A stretch of 64,000 nucleotides of DNA from Cranoglanis bouderius. Its lineage: Eukaryota; Chordata; Actinopteri; Siluriformes; Cranoglanididae. Both the position numbers and the translations under genes were made by a program. The stretch's first letter is position 1. Every line of letters starts with the position of its first letter. Location of the stretch: contig CM042565.1 of NCBI GenBank assembly GCA_023630585.1, positions 14,770,513 to 14,834,512 on the forward strand. Reading direction: 5' to 3'. The notes below the pieces were generated by a model that worked only from the letters and a program-made list of their open reading frames with translations, ran no database searches and was not told the DNA's origin. This document shows, piece after piece, positions 63,736 to 64,000 of this stretch.

Positions 63736-64000
63736 GTAAGCCTCCTTCTTTAATATTTATTAAGAAATATGAAAACGTGTGAATATTTAAAGTGAGTGTG
63801 TCAAGTGAAGTTAAATGACATGAAAGTAGAACCTTCTTTATACATTTTTTTTTTTTTTTTTAGCTTCATAAGGACAAGATCCAACCCAAATCTACATTTC
63901 AGGACTGTTCTGTAGTGACAGTAACATAATATTTCCTTCATAGGTCTTGCTTCATATTTTGTTGTTCAATTTTTGACAGTTATTGAGGCTAAGGCTCTTG

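Overview
This window is nuclear DNA from a vertebrate and almost certainly a teleost fish. It holds six intron-containing protein genes whose spliced products I recognise, separated by Tc1-like transposons, short inverted-repeat elements, SINE/LINE tails and long microsatellites of fish type. The repeat flavour looks ostariophysan (catfish-like), but that is an impression; no species call is possible without a search.

Layout from left to right: (1) prdm12, plus strand, exons 2-5 at 1795-4292, with its first coding exon apparently left of the window. (2) A repeat-rich intergenic stretch (5.6-15 kb) with two inverted copies of one short inverted-repeat element, a dispersed repeat family and a dead, apparently chimeric Tc1-like transposon. 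(3) avp (arginine vasotocin precursor), plus strand, three exons at 15193-16511 with a recognisable CRE/CCAAT/TATA promoter. (4) ythdc2, minus strand, 29 coding exons from 33090 down to 18217, with a probable 5' UTR exon near 36115. The reading frame closes over all exons (1423 residues). (5) gsc2 (goosecoid-2), minus strand, three exons at 39906-37655. (6) hspa5 (BiP/GRP78), plus strand, eight coding exons at 44148-46783, behind a promoter with a perfect ER-stress element. (7) rabepk, minus strand, seven coding exons at 50913-47994 and a 5' UTR exon near 52263, tail-to-tail with hspa5. (8) From 52.6 kb to the right edge there is no gene I can name: two minisatellites, several transposon remnants, a candidate solo LTR, and a weak two-exon candidate near 62.9-63.7 kb.

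The genes do not form a pathway. prdm12 and gsc2 are developmental transcriptional regulators, avp encodes a neurohypophysial hormone, ythdc2 an RNA helicase/m6A reader of the germ line, hspa5 the ER Hsp70, and rabepk a kelch protein of endosome-to-Golgi transport. The hspa5/rabepk tail-to-tail pair matches the arrangement I know from human 9q33.3; the other neighbours are on different human chromosomes.

I found no clear new biological system. The most interesting observations are: a roughly 350 bp copy of the start of ythdc2 intron 5 sitting in the gene's 5' UTR intron; a GC-AG intron in ythdc2; three different genes whose 3' splice sites lie just beside long GT tracts; a Tc1 element with mismatched ends; a piggyBac-like MITE with terminal palindromes; and a SalI-palindrome minisatellite, with inverted units, inside rabepk.
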